Under the pieces are notes generated by a model. That model searched no databases, was not told where the DNA came from, and was given only the letters and a program-made list of their open reading frames with translations. 64,000 nucleotides of DNA from Variovorax sp. JS1663 (lineage in GTDB: Bacteria > Pseudomonadota > Gammaproteobacteria > Burkholderiales > Burkholderiaceae_C), in NCBI RefSeq assembly GCF_002157355.1, contig NZ_LYMK01000008.1, positions 62,001 to 126,000 on the forward strand, given 5' to 3'. Shown here one piece after another: positions 1 to 10,859 of this stretch. Positions within the stretch are counted from its first letter, which is position 1; each line of letters begins with the position of its first letter. Made by a program: the position numbers and the translations under genes.

Positions 1-1340
1 CGGTGCCGGCCGGTGCGCCAGCGCACCAGCCAGGCCCAGGCCAGGGTGGCCACGATGGCGAACACCAGGGCAGTGATGGAGAAATGCGGCACGAAGCCAG
101 GTGCCAGCTTCGCCACGTTGGAGGCTGTCTTGGCCGGAAAGCCGGTCTGCATGGCAATCCAGATCACCCAGATCAGGATCGCGGTGCCACTGAAGAAGAG
201 CAGGGTGAACCAGTCGATCAGTGCCGCCACGCTGCGCCGGAAGGTGGGGAGCGCGAACGCGGCCAGTGTCGCGAAGGCCGGCAGGGCCAGCAGCAGCGAG
301 CGTTCGGAGAAGCTGGTGGTCCAGGTGGCTGCCAGCGGCACCAGCGCGAACCACAGGGGCAGCGCGACATGGCGCGCCGTCAGCTGCCGGCGCCAGCGCC
401 AGAGGGTCCACACCGCCAGGGGCCAGGCGGGCCAGGTGAACCACAGCAGCAGCTTGGCCTGGCTGCGCAATGCGGCGCGCACGGTCTCGCCGGGCTGGCT
501 GCCGGGCAGCTCGATCTTCCATTGCAGCAGGCCGAGCCAGGCCGCCAGCAGGCCGGCCAGCAGGGTGGCGCCGAAGATCGCACCGATGGCGGCGGCGGAA
601 TAGCCGGGCTCCTCGTCCACCTGCTCCTGTGTGCGCCGGCGGCGGTCCATTGCGAGAAAGACGAAGCAGCCGGTGCCCAGTGCCAGACCGACGGTGGGGC
701 CGCCGCTGAGCGTCATGCCGCTGGCGCCGACTGCCAGCGCGACGAGCGGGCCGAGGCGACGGTAGGGCAGGGCTGCCACGCCGTAGAACAGCTGCGAGGC
801 GAAAAAAAGTTGGGCCAGCGCCGGCGTGGTCTCGTGGCCGAGCTGGGCCAAGCCCAGGCTGGCGATCAGCGCCAGCAGGGCGCCGTCGGCGATGGCGCGG
901 GCGTAATCGGTAGGGCGCGCCTCGCCGCCGAAGGCGAAGGCGACCGGCTGCGCCTGGGTGGTGCGGGCCAGGTAGTACACCGCGTACCAGGTGGCGGCGA
1001 ATGTGCCCCATAGCAGCAGCGCGAACGCGATGCGCACCGCCAGGTCGGGGTGGACCCAGGCCGGCGCGATCTTGATGGCCCAGGCGCCGATCCAATAGGG
1101 AATCAGCGCCGGGGTCTCGGGCCGCAGGCCCAGCAGCATCGGGTCCAGCCAGCGCGCCAGGCCGTCGGTGGAGTGGGCCAGTTCGGCCATGTAGCCGAAG
1201 GCCGCGATGTCGGCGCTCTTCCAGGGGCCGCGCCCCAGCAGCCCGGGCATCAGATAGGCCGCGCACAGCAGGATCAGCGCGACGCGCGGCAGACGGCGCA
1301 CGGCGCTCTGGGCAACGATGGCTGGCGTCGGCTGGTTCAA
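1..1340 (-). CDS. Multi-pass membrane glycosyltransferase (GT39/ArnT-like), 3' end outside window
   Basis: The minus strand is open from position 1340 to the window edge. It encodes a very hydrophobic protein with about ten membrane segments. Near the N-terminus is a loop reading RGPWKSADIAAFGYM, followed by a segment containing PYWIGAW. This is the layout of family 39 glycosyltransferases, which move sugars from polyprenyl-phosphate carriers at the periplasmic face; their first loop carries acidic catalytic residues. An in-frame TAG lies about 33 bases before the chosen TTG start at 1340, and a GTG at 1301 is the next option. No clear ribosome binding site is visible. The C-terminal part is missing, so the family call rests on topology and the first loop only. 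It could also be another polytopic membrane protein. Confidence 0.55.
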   Translation of the reverse strand, partial: MNQPTPAIVAQSAVRRLPRVALILLCAAYLMPGLLGRGPWKSADIAAFGYMAELAHSTDGLARWLDPMLLGLRPETPALIPYWIGAWAIKIAPAWVHPDLAVRIAFALLLWGTFAATWYAVYYLARTTQAQPVAFAFGGEARPTDYARAIADGALLALIASLGLAQLGHETTPALAQLFFASQLFYGVAALPYRRLGPLVALAVGASGMTLSGGPTVGLALGTGCFVFLAMDRRRRTQEQVDEEPGYSAAAIGAIFGATLLAGLLAAWLGLLQWKIELPGSQPGETVRAALRSQAKLLLWFTWPAWPLAVWTLWRWRRQLTARHVALPLWFALVPLAATWTTSFSERSLLLALPAFATLAAFALPTFRRSVAALIDWFTLLFFSGTAILIWVIWIAMQTGFPAKTASNVAKLAPGFVPHFSITALVFAIVATLAWAWLVRWRTGRH

Positions 1341-1368
1341 CGGGAGCTGTGTCGGGGCTGGGGAGGGC

Positions 1369-1405
1369 TAAAACAAAAAGGGCAGCGCGGTAAACCGGGC
1401 TGCCC
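1369..1405 (-). terminator. Rho-independent terminator of rpmE2
   Basis: Read on the minus strand, an 11-base-pair stem with one mismatch (arms 1395-1405 and 1380-1390, loop TTTA) is followed by TTTTTGTTTT. It lies 20 bases after the rpmE2 stop and just ahead of the glycosyltransferase start at 1340. It should therefore separate the two transcripts. Confidence 0.85.
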
Positions 1406-1425
1406 TCGACTCGGAAGCGCCTGCC

Positions 1426-1692
1426 TTACTTGGAGGCGGCACCGCCGGTCTTGCCGAAGCGGTTGCGGAACCTCTCGACGCGGCCGCCCATGTTGTCCAC
1501 CGACTTCTGGGTGCCAGTGTAGAAGGGGTGCGACTCGCTCGAGGTGTCGAGCTTGAAGAGCGGCAGCTCGCGGCCGTCGTCGGTCTTGCCGGTTTCCTTG
1601 GTGTTCACGCAGGAACGGGTGACGAACTTGAAGCCGTTCGACAGGTCGACGAACAGGACCTCGCGGTAGTTCGGGTGAATGCCTTCTTTCAT
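1426..1692 (-). CDS. rpmE2: 50S ribosomal protein L31, type B
   Basis: The protein has 88 residues and begins [16 protein letters not shown], the signature of type B L31. It contains a single cysteine and lacks the CxxC pairs of the zinc-binding type A form, so it should not need zinc. It sits on the large ribosomal subunit at the bridge to the small subunit. The ATG at 1692 is preceded by GGAAA. Longer in-frame starts upstream give sequence unlike the family. In many Burkholderiales this gene follows rho directly; here an oxidoreductase gene lies between them on the other strand. A strong terminator follows. Type B L31 is often Zur-controlled, but I see no convincing Zur box. Confidence 0.95.
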   Translation of the reverse strand: MKEGIHPNYREVLFVDLSNGFKFVTRSCVNTKETGKTDDGRELPLFKLDTSSESHPFYTGTQKSVDNMGGRVERFRNRFGKTGGAASK

Positions 1693-1842
1693 GGGTGTTT
1701 CCTTGGTCGATGCGAGAGCCACGGCAGCCATGGACTTGAACCGGGACATCCCGGCTCGGCTGGCAGGGCGCCAGGCCGCACTTTTCGCGAAGCTTTCAAT
1801 TATCGCATACTGGCCGCTTTGGGCGCCAGCGCCGTTCATCCC

Positions 1843-2904
1843 ATGAATTCACGCCCCCTGCGCGCCGGCCTGGTCGGCTTCGGCTTTGCCGGCCAGACCT
1901 TTCATGCACCGGTGCTTTCGGCCGTTCCAGGCCTCCAGTTGGGGGCAGTGGCCAGTTCGCAGCCGCACAAGGTCCACGCGGAGTGGCCGGGCGTGGACGT
2001 GGTCCCCGATCTGACGGCGCTGCTGGGGCGCGACGATATCGATCTGGTCGTGGTGGCCACCCCCAACGCGCAGCACCACCCGGTGGCCCGGGACGCCCTG
2101 GCCGCCGGCAAGCATGTCGTGGTCGACAAGCCCTTCACCCTCGATGCGGCCCAAGCCCGCGAACTCGCGGTGCTGTCGCAGCGGCAGGGAAGGCTGTTGT
2201 CGGTCTACCAGAACCGGCGCTTCGACTCGGATTTCCTGACGCTCAAGGCATTGCTGGCCAGTGGCGAACTGGGCCGCCCGGTCTACCTCGAATCCCATTT
2301 CGACCGCTATCGGCCGCAGGTGCGCGAGCGTTGGCGCGAACAGCCGGTGCCGGGTGCGGGTCTGTGGGTGGACCTGGGTTCGCATCTGCTGGACCAGGCG
2401 GTGCAGCTCTTCGGCCGGCCCGACACGCTGCAGCTCGACAGCGCGCTCCTGCGGGACGGAGCGCTGGTGGAGGATTACTTCCATGCCGTGCTGCGCTACG
2501 AAACCGGCATGCATGCGCCGCTGCGCGTCGTGCTGCATGCGACCACGCTGGCCGCCCATGCCGCGCCGCGCTACATCGTGCATGGCACGCGCGGCAGCTA
2601 CATCAAGCGAGGCGTGGATCCGCAGGAAGACGCCCTGCGTGCGGGCCAGCGGCCAGGCGGCGAGGGATGGGGTGCCGATGCGCTGGAAGGAGAGCTCATG
2701 ATGGCCACGGACGACGGTCGGTTCCGGGTGCGCAAACTTCCGACGCAGGCCGGCAACTACGTGGCCTACTACGCCGCCGTGCGCGACGCAATCCTGGGCC
2801 AGGGTCCGAACCCTGTGCCGCCCGAGCAGGCCGTGGAGCTCATGGAGTTGCTGGACCTCGGCCGCCAAAGTGCGGATGAAGGCCGCGCACTCCTCGCGCG
2901 CTGA
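1843..2904 (+). CDS. Gfo/Idh/MocA-family NAD(P)-dependent oxidoreductase
   Basis: This 353-residue protein has an N-terminal Rossmann fold ([18 protein letters not shown], GxGxxG-type) and the family lysine motif as [11 protein letters not shown] around residue 96. The C-terminal substrate-binding domain contains [13 protein letters not shown]. Members oxidise or reduce sugars, inositols and related compounds in the cytoplasm; the substrate cannot be read from sequence. The size is normal for the YdgJ-like branch. The ATG at 1843 was chosen because homology begins there; the ribosome binding site is weak. It is transcribed away from rpmE2 and towards rho, and is the only plus-strand gene in this ribosomal/termination neighbourhood, which suggests a local insertion. 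Confidence 0.9.
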   Translation: MNSRPLRAGLVGFGFAGQTFHAPVLSAVPGLQLGAVASSQPHKVHAEWPGVDVVPDLTALLGRDDIDLVVVATPNAQHHPVARDALAAGKHVVVDKPFTLDAAQARELAVLSQRQGRLLSVYQNRRFDSDFLTLKALLASGELGRPVYLESHFDRYRPQVRERWREQPVPGAGLWVDLGSHLLDQAVQLFGRPDTLQLDSALLRDGALVEDYFHAVLRYETGMHAPLRVVLHATTLAAHAAPRYIVHGTRGSYIKRGVDPQEDALRAGQRPGGEGWGADALEGELMMATDDGRFRVRKLPTQAGNYVAYYAAVRDAILGQGPNPVPPEQAVELMELLDLGRQSADEGRALLAR

Positions 2905-2944
2905 AGAATTCTAGCTAGGCAAGCGCAACGAAGCCCGTTCGGGG

Positions 2945-3037
2945 AACACCGCGGAACCGGCTTTGCCGGGCCGCTGGTGTTGCCCCCGGTGAGGGGGTTG
3001 GCGGACCACACGAAGTGGGGGAGCCTGGGGGTGAGCC
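2945..3037. repeat. Intergenic hairpin-rich repeat-like element
   Basis: The space between the oxidoreductase and rho holds two nested hairpins. One is an imperfect stem with arms beginning AACACCGCGG and ending CCGCTGGTGTT around CCGGC-TTTG-CCGG. The other is CCCCC-GGTGA-GGGGG. A G-rich tail follows. The layout resembles mid-length palindromic repeats I associate with Comamonadaceae intergenic regions, but only one copy is visible here, so the repeat status is inferred. It could also act as a terminator for both converging genes, although there is no T-run. Confidence 0.4.
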
Positions 3038-4303
3038 TTATCCCCCGCGGCGCATCATGTCGAAGAACTCGACATTGGTCTTCGTCGCCTTCATGTTCTT
3101 GAGCATCAGCTCCATCGCCTCGATCTCGTCCATGTTGTACATGAGCTGGCGCAGGATGCGGGTCTTCTGCAGGATCTCGGGCGGCAGCAGCAATTCTTCG
3201 CGGCGGGTGCCGCTGCGGTTGAGCTGGATCGAGGGGAACACGCGCTTCTCGTAGAGGCGGCGGTCGAGGTGGATTTCGGAGTTGCCGGTCCCCTTGAACT
3301 CCTCGAAGATCACTTCGTCCATGCGACTGCCGGTGTCGATCAGCGCGGTGCCGATGATGGTCAGCGAGCCGCCTTCCTCCACGTTGCGCGCCGCGCCGAG
3401 GAAGCGCTTGGGCCGCTGCAGCGCGTTGGAATCCACGCCGCCGGTCAGCACCTTGCCCGAGGAGGGCACGACGTTGTTGTAAGCACGGGCCAGGCGGGTG
3501 ATCGAGTCGAGCAGGATCACCACGTCCTTCTTGAGCTCGACCAGGCGCTTGGCGCGCTCGATCACCATCTCGGCCACGTGCACGTGACGCGCCGCTGGTT
3601 CGTCGAAGGTGGAGGCGATGACCTCGCCCTTCACCGTGCGCTGCATCTCGGTCACTTCCTCGGGCCGCTCGTCGACGAGCAGCACCATCATGTGGACCTC
3701 TGGATAGTTGGCGCTGATGGCGTGCGCCATGTGCTGCATCATCACCGTCTTGCCGCTCTTGGGCGGCGCCACCAGCAGGGCGCGCTGGCCCTTGCCGATG
3801 GGGGCGATGATGTCGATGATCCGCCCGGTGATGTTCTCTTCGCCCTTGAAGTTGTCGCGCTCCAGGCGCATCAGCTCCTTGGGGAACAGCGGCGTGAGGT
3901 TCTCGAACATCACCTTGTGCTTGTTCGCCTCGGGCGCACCGCCGTTGACCTTGTCCAGCTTGGTCAGCGCGAAGTAGCGCTCGCCATCCTTGGGGATGCG
4001 CACCTCGCCCTCGATCAGGTCGCCAGTGTGCAGGTTGAAGCGGCGCACCTGGCTGGGCGAGATGTAGATGTCGTCCGTGCTGGCGGTGAAGCTGGTGTCG
4101 GGGCTGCGCAGGAAGCCGAAGCCGTCCGGCAGGATCTCGAGCACGCCGTCGGCGAAGACCTGCTCGCCCGCCTTCGCACGCTTCTTGATGATGGCGAACA
4201 TCAGCTCCTGCTTGCGCATGCGGCCGGTGTTCTCGATCTCCAGTGCTTCAGCCTGCTTGAAGACTTCAGACACGTGGAGTGCCTTGAGTTCGTTTAAGTG
4301 CAT
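3038..4303 (-). CDS. rho: Transcription termination factor Rho
   Basis: This 421-residue protein matches Rho along its whole length. It has the N-terminal helical domain ([20 protein letters not shown]), the RNA-binding cold-shock-like domain with DGFGFLRSP, Walker A in PKSGKT, and Walker B in [15 protein letters not shown]. The C-terminal region ends in the usual FFDMMRRGG. The hexamer loads on C-rich nascent RNA and pulls it off polymerase using ATP. The length is standard. The gene follows trxA on the same strand after 192 bases with no other gene. That leader contains CATAAT around 4429-4434 on the minus strand, a possible -10 box, but I see no good -35. Confidence 0.98.
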   Translation of the reverse strand: MHLNELKALHVSEVFKQAEALEIENTGRMRKQELMFAIIKKRAKAGEQVFADGVLEILPDGFGFLRSPDTSFTASTDDIYISPSQVRRFNLHTGDLIEGEVRIPKDGERYFALTKLDKVNGGAPEANKHKVMFENLTPLFPKELMRLERDNFKGEENITGRIIDIIAPIGKGQRALLVAPPKSGKTVMMQHMAHAISANYPEVHMMVLLVDERPEEVTEMQRTVKGEVIASTFDEPAARHVHVAEMVIERAKRLVELKKDVVILLDSITRLARAYNNVVPSSGKVLTGGVDSNALQRPKRFLGAARNVEEGGSLTIIGTALIDTGSRMDEVIFEEFKGTGNSEIHLDRRLYEKRVFPSIQLNRSGTRREELLLPPEILQKTRILRQLMYNMDEIEAMELMLKNMKATKTNVEFFDMMRRGG

Positions 4304-4495
4304 GGAACAACCCCTTGCGGGGAAACTGTCGGAAAGAACCAGGGGGGAGGTTTGGGAAGAGGCGAGGAGGCCTCACAAACCGGGGAACTCGAACCGGCTG
4401 CCAGAAAGAAGGGCCGGTGAACTGTGAAGATTATGACAGGAAAAGCGAGAAGAGCTGCCAGCGCATTGCACGCCGGCAGCCCCGGGGCATGGAGC

Positions 4496-4828
4496 TCAGG
4501 CGAGCTGCTGGTCGATGAAGGCGGTGAGCTGCGCCTTGCTCATCGCGCCGACCTTGGTCGCCGCCAGCTGGCCGTCCTTGAACAGCATCAGCGTCGGGAT
4601 GCCGCGAATGCCGAACTTGGCGGGGATGTCGCGGTTCTCATCGACGTTCATCTTGGCGATCTGCAGCTTGCCTTCGTAGGTGGCCGAGACTTCGTCCAGG
4701 ATGGGGGCGATCATCTTGCAGGGACCGCACCACTCGGCCCAGTAGTCCACGAGCACGGGCTTGCCGGACTGGAGCACGTCGGCTTCGAATGAGGAATCGG
4801 AGATGTGTTTGATGAGTTCGCTGGCCAT
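4496..4828 (-). CDS. trxA: Thioredoxin 1
   Basis: The protein has 110 residues and the WCGPC redox motif in [15 protein letters not shown], plus the conserved cis-proline region [14 protein letters not shown]. It is the general cytoplasmic disulfide reductant, recycled by thioredoxin reductase. The ATG at 4828 is chosen because AAGGA precedes it at good distance and the family N-terminus begins there; a longer upstream frame has no similarity. The trxA-rho order is common in Burkholderiales. The gene is divergent from the long nuclease-helicase gene, with about 90 bases between them. Confidence 0.97.
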   Translation of the reverse strand: MASELIKHISDSSFEADVLQSGKPVLVDYWAEWCGPCKMIAPILDEVSATYEGKLQIAKMNVDENRDIPAKFGIRGIPTLMLFKDGQLAATKVGAMSKAQLTAFIDQQLA

Positions 4829-4919
4829 GGGATGGGTCCTTCTTTGCTGGATGATGGTGCAGCTAAAGTGCGGGCCATTGTGACAGAAACCAAGTGATGG
4901 CGTGGTCGGCCCGCACGCT

Positions 4920-7900
4920 ATGGCCCCGATAGCCAAAGCCCTACAACAAGCCTCGATGATCCCCCCCGAACTTCATCCTGCCCACGCGCTCTGGTGCGAC
5001 CCGGCCGAGGGCCTGGTCGCCCGCATCGCGCGCCTGCTGGCCGGGCGCGGGCTGCATCCGGCGCGCGCCGTGGTGCTGGTGCCCTATGCGCAGTTGATGC
5101 AGGTGGCGCGCACCATGTGGGCGGCCTGCGGCGCACCCGGCTTCGCACCCCGCTTCGAGACCACGCGCAACTGGGCGCGCAGCGTGGGAGGCTTCACGCC
5201 CGCAGCCGACGACATCGCCTTCGACATGGCGCAAGACCTGTTGACCGCGCAGTCGCTGCTGGCCCGCGCGGGCTTGGGCGGCGCGCGCAGCGCACTGACA
5301 GGGCGCCTGGTCGAGATCGCCCTGCAGCTGGCGCCGCTGGCCGCGGCCGAGCATCCGGACGAGCGTCCTGCCTGGGCTGGGCGGGTGCGCGAGGCGCTTG
5401 TGGCCGGCAAGGGCTCGGAGTGGTTCGACACGGAGAGTGCCCTCAATGGCGTGGCACTGGCCTGGGCAGCCAATTCCGCGTATGCCACCGACCTGCTGCT
5501 CGGTGGCGCCGCGCTGGATGGCGCCGACCACCTGGTGCTGCTCGAAGGCCTGCAGAGCGATCCGCTCGCCAACCGGCTCGCGGCCCTGTTCGGCGAGCGC
5601 GTGCTCCGGCTGCCGCTCGCGACGCCGGCCGCGCCCGCTTGCACCGCGGCCCTGCATCCTTGCGCCGATCCGGAAGACGAGGCCCAGCGCGCCGCAGCCT
5701 GCGTGCTGCAGCATCTGGCCGAGGGGCGCGCTCCGGTGGCGCTGGTGGCGACGGACCGCGCGCTCACGCGCCGCATCAGCGCGCAGCTGAGTGCCCACGG
5801 CGTACAGCCGCGCGACGAGACCGGCTGGAAGCTCTCCACCACCCGTGCCGCCGCCACGCTGATGAGTGCCCTGCGCGCCTGTGCCCATGACGCTTCCAGC
5901 GACCAGGTGCTGGACTGGCTCAAGGGCGCCGGCGCCCTCGATGGCCGTGCGGTGCGTGCGCTGGAGGCGCGCCTGCGCGAGCGCGGCATGCGCGACTGGC
6001 GGGGCTGGTGTGCCTTCGTCTCGGCCAGCGAGCAGCCGCGCGACCAGGATCTGCTCGGCTTCACCGGCGAGATCGAAGCGCTGCGCACCTCGCTGGCCCG
6101 CGCCAGGCCCCTTGCCGAGTGGCTGAGCGCGACGCGCACGCTGCTCGAGGCCGGCGGCCAGTGGCGCGCGCTGCAGGCCGACGTGGTTGGCGCCGAGGTG
6201 CTCGCGGCGCTCTACCTCGATGCCGAAGAGGAGGCGGCGGTCCGCGGGCCGCGCTGCACGCTCGCGGAGTTCGGCGCCTGGGTGCGCGACGTGCTTGAGG
6301 CAGCCAGCGTGCGCCTGCCCTCGGACGAGGAAGCGCCCCGGGTGGTGGTGCTGCCGCTGCACCAGTTGCTGGGCCGGGCCTTCGGCGCCGTCGTGCTGCC
6401 GGGCTGCGACGACCAGCGCCTGCCCGCCTCGCCCGAGCCGCCCGGCGACTGGACGCCGGCCCAGCGCCTGGCCCTGGCGCTGCCCCCGCGCGAGTCGCTG
6501 CAGGCGGCCCAGCGCGCCGCCTGGGCCGTGGCCCTGTGCGCGCCGCGGCTCGACCTGCTGTGGCGCCATGCCGATGCCAGCGGCGAGCCGGTGCGCCCCA
6601 GCGCCTTGCTGCAGATGCTGCAGCTGGAGCACGCAACCACCGAGGCGGCAGACCCGCGGACGGCGGTCGAGGTGGACGTCCAGGCGACACCCCGCCCGCA
6701 GCCGCGTGGGGCCGAGCTGGTGCCCACCCGGCTGTCCTCCACCGCCTACGAGGACCTGCGCCGCTGCCCCTACCGCTTCTTCGCGCTTCGCCAGCTCGGC
6801 CTGCGCGGCCGCGACGAACTCGATGCCGAGGTCGACAAGCGCGACTTCGGCAACTGGCTGCATGCGGTGCTCGGCCACTTTCACGAGGCCCTCCGCGAAG
6901 AGCCCGGTGCGGAGCACGCGGCGCGCCTGGCGCTCATGGCCGTCGCCGAGCAGGCGGCCACCCGCGAGTTCGGCCTGTCCGAGGCCGAGTTCATGCCCTT
7001 CGCCGCGGCCTGGCCCGCGGTGCGTGACGGCTACCTGGATTGGCTGGCCACGCACGAGCGCGAGGAGGGCGCGGTGTTCGTCGAGTCCGAGCCCTGGAAG
7101 GAGCTGCCGCTGGGCAGCGTGACCCTGGTCGGCCGGCTCGACCGCGTCGATGCAGTGGCCGACGGCCGCGCCTATGTGATCGACTACAAGACCGAGTCCG
7201 TCGAGAAGACGAAGGAGCGCGTCAAGGACCCGACCGAGGACACGCAGCTCGCCTTCTATGCCGCGCTGTTTCCCGACGACAACCTGCGCGCGGCCTACGT
7301 CAACGTCGGCGAGAAAGCCTCCGGCACGCGCACCGTCGAGCAGCCCGACGTGGTGGCCGCGCGCGACGCGCTGGTGGCCGGGGTGATGAATGACCTCGCG
7401 CGCATCGGACGCGGCACGGCGCTGCCGGCCCTGGGCGAGGGCCCTGCATGCGAGCACTGCGCGGCCCGCGGCCTGTGCCGCAAGGATTTCTGGAGTGATG
7501 AGGCCTCCGGGCTTTTCACGCCCGGAGGGCGTGAAAAGCCACCGCCCGAGGGAGAGGCCCGGCCGCCTTGGGGTGGCTCGGTGGCGGCCGGAGAAGCGCC
7601 GAAGCGGGATCCGGCCTACGAGCACAACGGTGCCGCCGTCGCGCGTGAGCGCTTCTACGCCATCGCCTGTGACCCGCGCCGCTCGGTGGCGGTGGAAGCC
7701 TGTGCCGGTGCCGGCAAGACCTGGATGCTGGTCTCGCGCATCCTTCGCGCGCTGCTGGAAGAAGGCGAAGGCGCCTGCGCGCCGCACGAGATCCTCGCCA
7801 TCACCTTCACCAAGAAGGCGGCCGGCGAGATGCGCGAGCGCCTCGACCAGTGGCTGGAATCCTTTGCGGCCAAGCCCGTCGAGGCCCTCGTGCCCGAGCT

Positions 7901-10859
7901 GGTGATGCGCGGCATGGACCGCGCGTCCGCCGAGGCGAAGGCGCCACGCTTGCAGGGCCTCTACCGCGAGCTGCTGGTGAGCGGGCGGCCTGTGCAGTTC
8001 CGGACCTTCCATGCGTGGTTCGCAGGCCTGTTGCGCAGCGCGCCTGTCGCGGTGCTCGAGCGCCTGCGCCTGCCGGCCAGTTACCAATTGCTCGAGGACG
8101 ATGCCGAGGCGCGTGCGCGTGTCTGGCGCCCCTTTTTCGCTGCCGTGGCCGACGACCCGCAGGCCCAGTCCGACTACCGCGCGCTGGTCGCCGACCACGG
8201 GCGCTCGCAGACCGCCAAGGCGCTGGATGAGGCGCTCACGCGCCGCGTCGAGTTCGCGCTGGCCGATGCGCGCGGCGCCGTCGACGACGCGGTGGTGCCG
8301 ATGGGTGAGTTCTATCCCGCCTTCGCCGGCGCCGACTCGGCGGAGGACGTGCTGCTGCACGACCCCGCATCCCGCCGCACGCTGCTGGCCGCCGCCCGCG
8401 CACTGGGACGCGCGGACGCACCCACCTTCTCCCAACGGGGCGCGGACCTCGAGCGGGCCGTGACCGAGGGCCGCGCCGCCGGCGTGGTCCACGCGCTGCT
8501 GACGCAGAAGGGCGACTGGCGCAAGTTCAGCGAAAAGCTCGTCGGCCTGGAGGACGTACGCGCTGCCCAGCAGCGCGTGCAGCAGTACGGCGAAGCGCGC
8601 GCGCAGCATGCGGCCTGGCTCTACCAGCAGCGCATGGCGCGCCTGACGCGCCTGCTGGTCCGCTGCTTCGCCGAGGTCAAGGCCGCTAACGGCTGGGTCG
8701 ACATGAACGACGTGGAGCAGGCCGCGCACCTGCTGCTCGGCCGCTCGGAGCTCTGGGGCTGGGTGCAGGAGCGGCTGGACGCGCGCGTGCGCCACCTGCT
8801 GATCGACGAGTTCCAGGACACCAACCCGCTGCAGTGGCAGGCCCTGCACGGCTGGCTCTCCGGCTATGCCGGCGCGGGTGGACGGCGCCCGGGGGTGTTC
8901 ATCGTCGGCGATCCGAAGCAGAGCATCTACCGCTTCCGGCGCGCCGAGCCGCAGGTCTTCATCGCCGCCAAGCAGTTCGTGCAGCAGGGGCTGGGCGGCG
9001 ACCTGCTCAATTGCGACCACACGCACCGCAACGCGCAGGCGGTCGTCGGCCTGGTCAATGCCGCGATGGACGAGGCGCAGCAGGCCGGCGAGTTCAGCGG
9101 CTTCCGCGATCACACCACCGAATCTCGCGCGGCCGGCCGCGTGCGCAAGCTGCCACCGATCCCGCGCGACGCCATCGCCGCGCAGGAGCAGGCCGACCAT
9201 CCGAACGAGGAGGGCGTGCTGCTCTGGCGCGACAGCCTGGTCACGCCGCGCCTGCTGCCCGAGCAGCGCCTGCTGCAGAAGGAATGCGAGCAGGCCGCGC
9301 GCTGGATTGCCCAACGCATCGCCGGGGGGCTCGCGCCCAGCCGCATCATGGTCCTGGCCCGGCGCCGCAGCCGGCTGACGGCGCTGCAGGACGAGTTGCG
9401 CCGTCTGCACATCGCGGTACAGCAGCCCGAGAAGAACGATCTGCACGATGCGCCGGAGGTGCAGGACCTGGTGGCCCTGATCGACGTGCTGGTCTCGCCC
9501 GACCACGATCTCTCCCTCGCCCAGGCGCTGCGCTCGCCGCTGTTCGATCTGCCCGACGAGGCGCTGGTGCAACTGGCACTGCGTCAGCGCGAGCACCATG
9601 CGAGCTGGTTCGAGCTGCTGCAGGTGCCCGACCTGCCTGCGCCGCTGGCGGGCATCGGCGCGCGCCTGCGACAGTGGCAACACTGGCTGGCCGACTGGCC
9701 ACCGCACGATGCGCTGAGCGCGATCTACCACGACGGGGACGTGCTGCGGCGCTTTGCGGCCGCCGCGCCCGCGGCATTGCGCGAAGGCGTGCTCGCCAAC
9801 CTGCGCGGGTTGATGGCCGCGTCGCTTGAGCTCGACGGCGCGCGCTTCGCGACGCCCTATGCCTTCGTGCGTGCGTTGCGCCGGGGCGGCAGCCGTGCGC
9901 CCTCGGTCGCGGCCGTCGACGCGGTGCAGCTGCTGACCGTGCATGGCGCCAAGGGCCTGGAGGCTGAGCTGGTGCTCATGCTGGACACCGACGCGCCGGC
10001 CCAGCGCGCGCAGACCATGGGCGTGCTCGTCAAGTGGCCGGGCCAGGCTGCGGCGCCCGAGCGCTTCGTGTTCATGGCCAGCGAGAAGAACCCTCCCGCC
10101 TGCACCACCGACGACCTGGCCGAGGAACAGGCCGCGCGGCTGCGCGAGGAGATCAACGCGCTCTACGTGGCCACCACGCGTGCGCGGCAGGAGCTGGTAC
10201 TGTCGGCCGTGCCGGCCGCCAGGCCCAGCGCCCGGAGCTGGTGGGCGCGGCTGGAGGCGCGTTGCGAGCCGATCGATGTCGCGCACGATGGGGCCGCGCC
10301 CCGCGCGCTGCCCGCGCAGCCGTCGTTGTTGCCGCCTCGCTTTCGCATGCTCGAGCTGCCGGTGCTGCTTGAGCCGGCCGCGACGCCGAAGCGCACGGCG
10401 CCGCGCGCCGACACGCGCGCCTCGGCGCTGGGCCAGGCCATGCACAGGCTGCTCGAATGGGCCCGGCCGGGCGCGACGCTGCCGCAGTCCCATGTGCGCG
10501 CCGCGGGCCGCGAGTTCGGGCTCGACGCCGCCGCGGCGAAAGTCGCGGCCGCGATGGCGCAGCGCATCCGCGCCGGGGCGGGTGCCTGGGCCTGGGAAGC
10601 GGAAGCGCTGGCCTGGCAGGGCAACGAGGTCACGCTGGTCCACGGCGGCGAGGTGCTGCGCATCGATCGCCTGGTGCAGCATCGCGCCAGCGGTGTCTGG
10701 TGGGTGCTCGACTACAAGTCGGCCGGCCGGCCGGAACGCGATGACACGCTGATCGCGCAACTGCAGCGTTACTGCGAGGCCGTGCGGCAGGCCCATCCCG
10801 GCGCAACGGTGCGCGCGGCCTTCCTGACGGGCCAGGGCCAACTGGTGGATGTCGAATGA
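4920..10859 (+). CDS. AddB-like nuclease fused in frame to AddA-like UvrD helicase-nuclease
   Basis: One uninterrupted frame of about 1,980 residues covers what are normally two genes. Residues 1 to about 850 are AddB-like and end in a PD-(D/E)XK nuclease with VIDYKTE. Its four iron-sulfur cysteines are RRCPYRFF near residue 615 and [10 protein letters not shown] near 843. After a proline/glycine-rich linker, the AddA-like half starts near residue 900. It has Walker A GAGKT near 930, [13 protein letters not shown], Walker [39 protein letters not shown] and [10 protein letters not shown], then a second nuclease with VLDYKSA near 1930. Together the halves form the ATP-driven DNA end-processing machine for recombination repair. 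The start could be GTG 4902, ATG 4920 or ATG 4956. A GTG at 7581 could allow separate start of the second half. The downstream flavoprotein gene overlaps by 4 bases. Confidence 0.88.
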   Translation: MAPIAKALQQASMIPPELHPAHALWCDPAEGLVARIARLLAGRGLHPARAVVLVPYAQLMQVARTMWAACGAPGFAPRFETTRNWARSVGGFTPAADDIAFDMAQDLLTAQSLLARAGLGGARSALTGRLVEIALQLAPLAAAEHPDERPAWAGRVREALVAGKGSEWFDTESALNGVALAWAANSAYATDLLLGGAALDGADHLVLLEGLQSDPLANRLAALFGERVLRLPLATPAAPACTAALHPCADPEDEAQRAAACVLQHLAEGRAPVALVATDRALTRRISAQLSAHGVQPRDETGWKLSTTRAAATLMSALRACAHDASSDQVLDWLKGAGALDGRAVRALEARLRERGMRDWRGWCAFVSASEQPRDQDLLGFTGEIEALRTSLARARPLAEWLSATRTLLEAGGQWRALQADVVGAEVLAALYLDAEEEAAVRGPRCTLAEFGAWVRDVLEAASVRLPSDEEAPRVVVLPLHQLLGRAFGAVVLPGCDDQRLPASPEPPGDWTPAQRLALALPPRESLQAAQRAAWAVALCAPRLDLLWRHADASGEPVRPSALLQMLQLEHATTEAADPRTAVEVDVQATPRPQPRGAELVPTRLSSTAYEDLRRCPYRFFALRQLGLRGRDELDAEVDKRDFGNWLHAVLGHFHEALREEPGAEHAARLALMAVAEQAATREFGLSEAEFMPFAAAWPAVRDGYLDWLATHEREEGAVFVESEPWKELPLGSVTLVGRLDRVDAVADGRAYVIDYKTESVEKTKERVKDPTEDTQLAFYAALFPDDNLRAAYVNVGEKASGTRTVEQPDVVAARDALVAGVMNDLARIGRGTALPALGEGPACEHCAARGLCRKDFWSDEASGLFTPGGREKPPPEGEARPPWGGSVAAGEAPKRDPAYEHNGAAVARERFYAIACDPRRSVAVEACAGAGKTWMLVSRILRALLEEGEGACAPHEILAITFTKKAAGEMRERLDQWLESFAAKPVEALVPELVMRGMDRASAEAKAPRLQGLYRELLVSGRPVQFRTFHAWFAGLLRSAPVAVLERLRLPASYQLLEDDAEARARVWRPFFAAVADDPQAQSDYRALVADHGRSQTAKALDEALTRRVEFALADARGAVDDAVVPMGEFYPAFAGADSAEDVLLHDPASRRTLLAAARALGRADAPTFSQRGADLERAVTEGRAAGVVHALLTQKGDWRKFSEKLVGLEDVRAAQQRVQQYGEARAQHAAWLYQQRMARLTRLLVRCFAEVKAANGWVDMNDVEQAAHLLLGRSELWGWVQERLDARVRHLLIDEFQDTNPLQWQALHGWLSGYAGAGGRRPGVFIVGDPKQSIYRFRRAEPQVFIAAKQFVQQGLGGDLLNCDHTHRNAQAVVGLVNAAMDEAQQAGEFSGFRDHTTESRAAGRVRKLPPIPRDAIAAQEQADHPNEEGVLLWRDSLVTPRLLPEQRLLQKECEQAARWIAQRIAGGLAPSRIMVLARRRSRLTALQDELRRLHIAVQQPEKNDLHDAPEVQDLVALIDVLVSPDHDLSLAQALRSPLFDLPDEALVQLALRQREHHASWFELLQVPDLPAPLAGIGARLRQWQHWLADWPPHDALSAIYHDGDVLRRFAAAAPAALREGVLANLRGLMAASLELDGARFATPYAFVRALRRGGSRAPSVAAVDAVQLLTVHGAKGLEAELVLMLDTDAPAQRAQTMGVLVKWPGQAAAPERFVFMASEKNPPACTTDDLAEEQAARLREEINALYVATTRARQELVLSAVPAARPSARSWWARLEARCEPIDVAHDGAAPRALPAQPSLLPPRFRMLELPVLLEPAATPKRTAPRADTRASALGQAMHRLLEWARPGATLPQSHVRAAGREFGLDAAAAKVAAAMAQRIRAGAGAWAWEAEALAWQGNEVTLVHGGEVLRIDRLVQHRASGVWWVLDYKSAGRPERDDTLIAQLQRYCEAVRQAHPGATVRAAFLTGQGQLVDVE
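7510..7540. repeat. Perfect 13-bp inverted repeat at the AddB/AddA junction
   Basis: Two perfect 13-base arms, GGCTTTTCACGCC at 7510-7522 and its complement at 7528-7540, flank a 5-base loop. The palindrome and the G/C-rich stretch up to about 7610 code for the linker between the two halves of the fused protein. It looks like a mobile palindromic element or a former intergenic hairpin that is now translated. Confidence 0.75.

Noticed and set aside
3..1013. Plus-strand open frames over the first kilobase
   Set aside because: The minus strand encodes a coherent multi-helix membrane protein there. The plus-strand products are low-complexity Gly/Gln/Arg sequences.
4941..10841. A ~1,960-residue open frame on the minus strand opposite the nuclease-helicase gene
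   Set aside because: It is the mirror of a GC-rich gene with strong codon bias. Its translation is rich in Arg, Gly, His and Gln, with no motif, while the plus strand carries complete family motifs.
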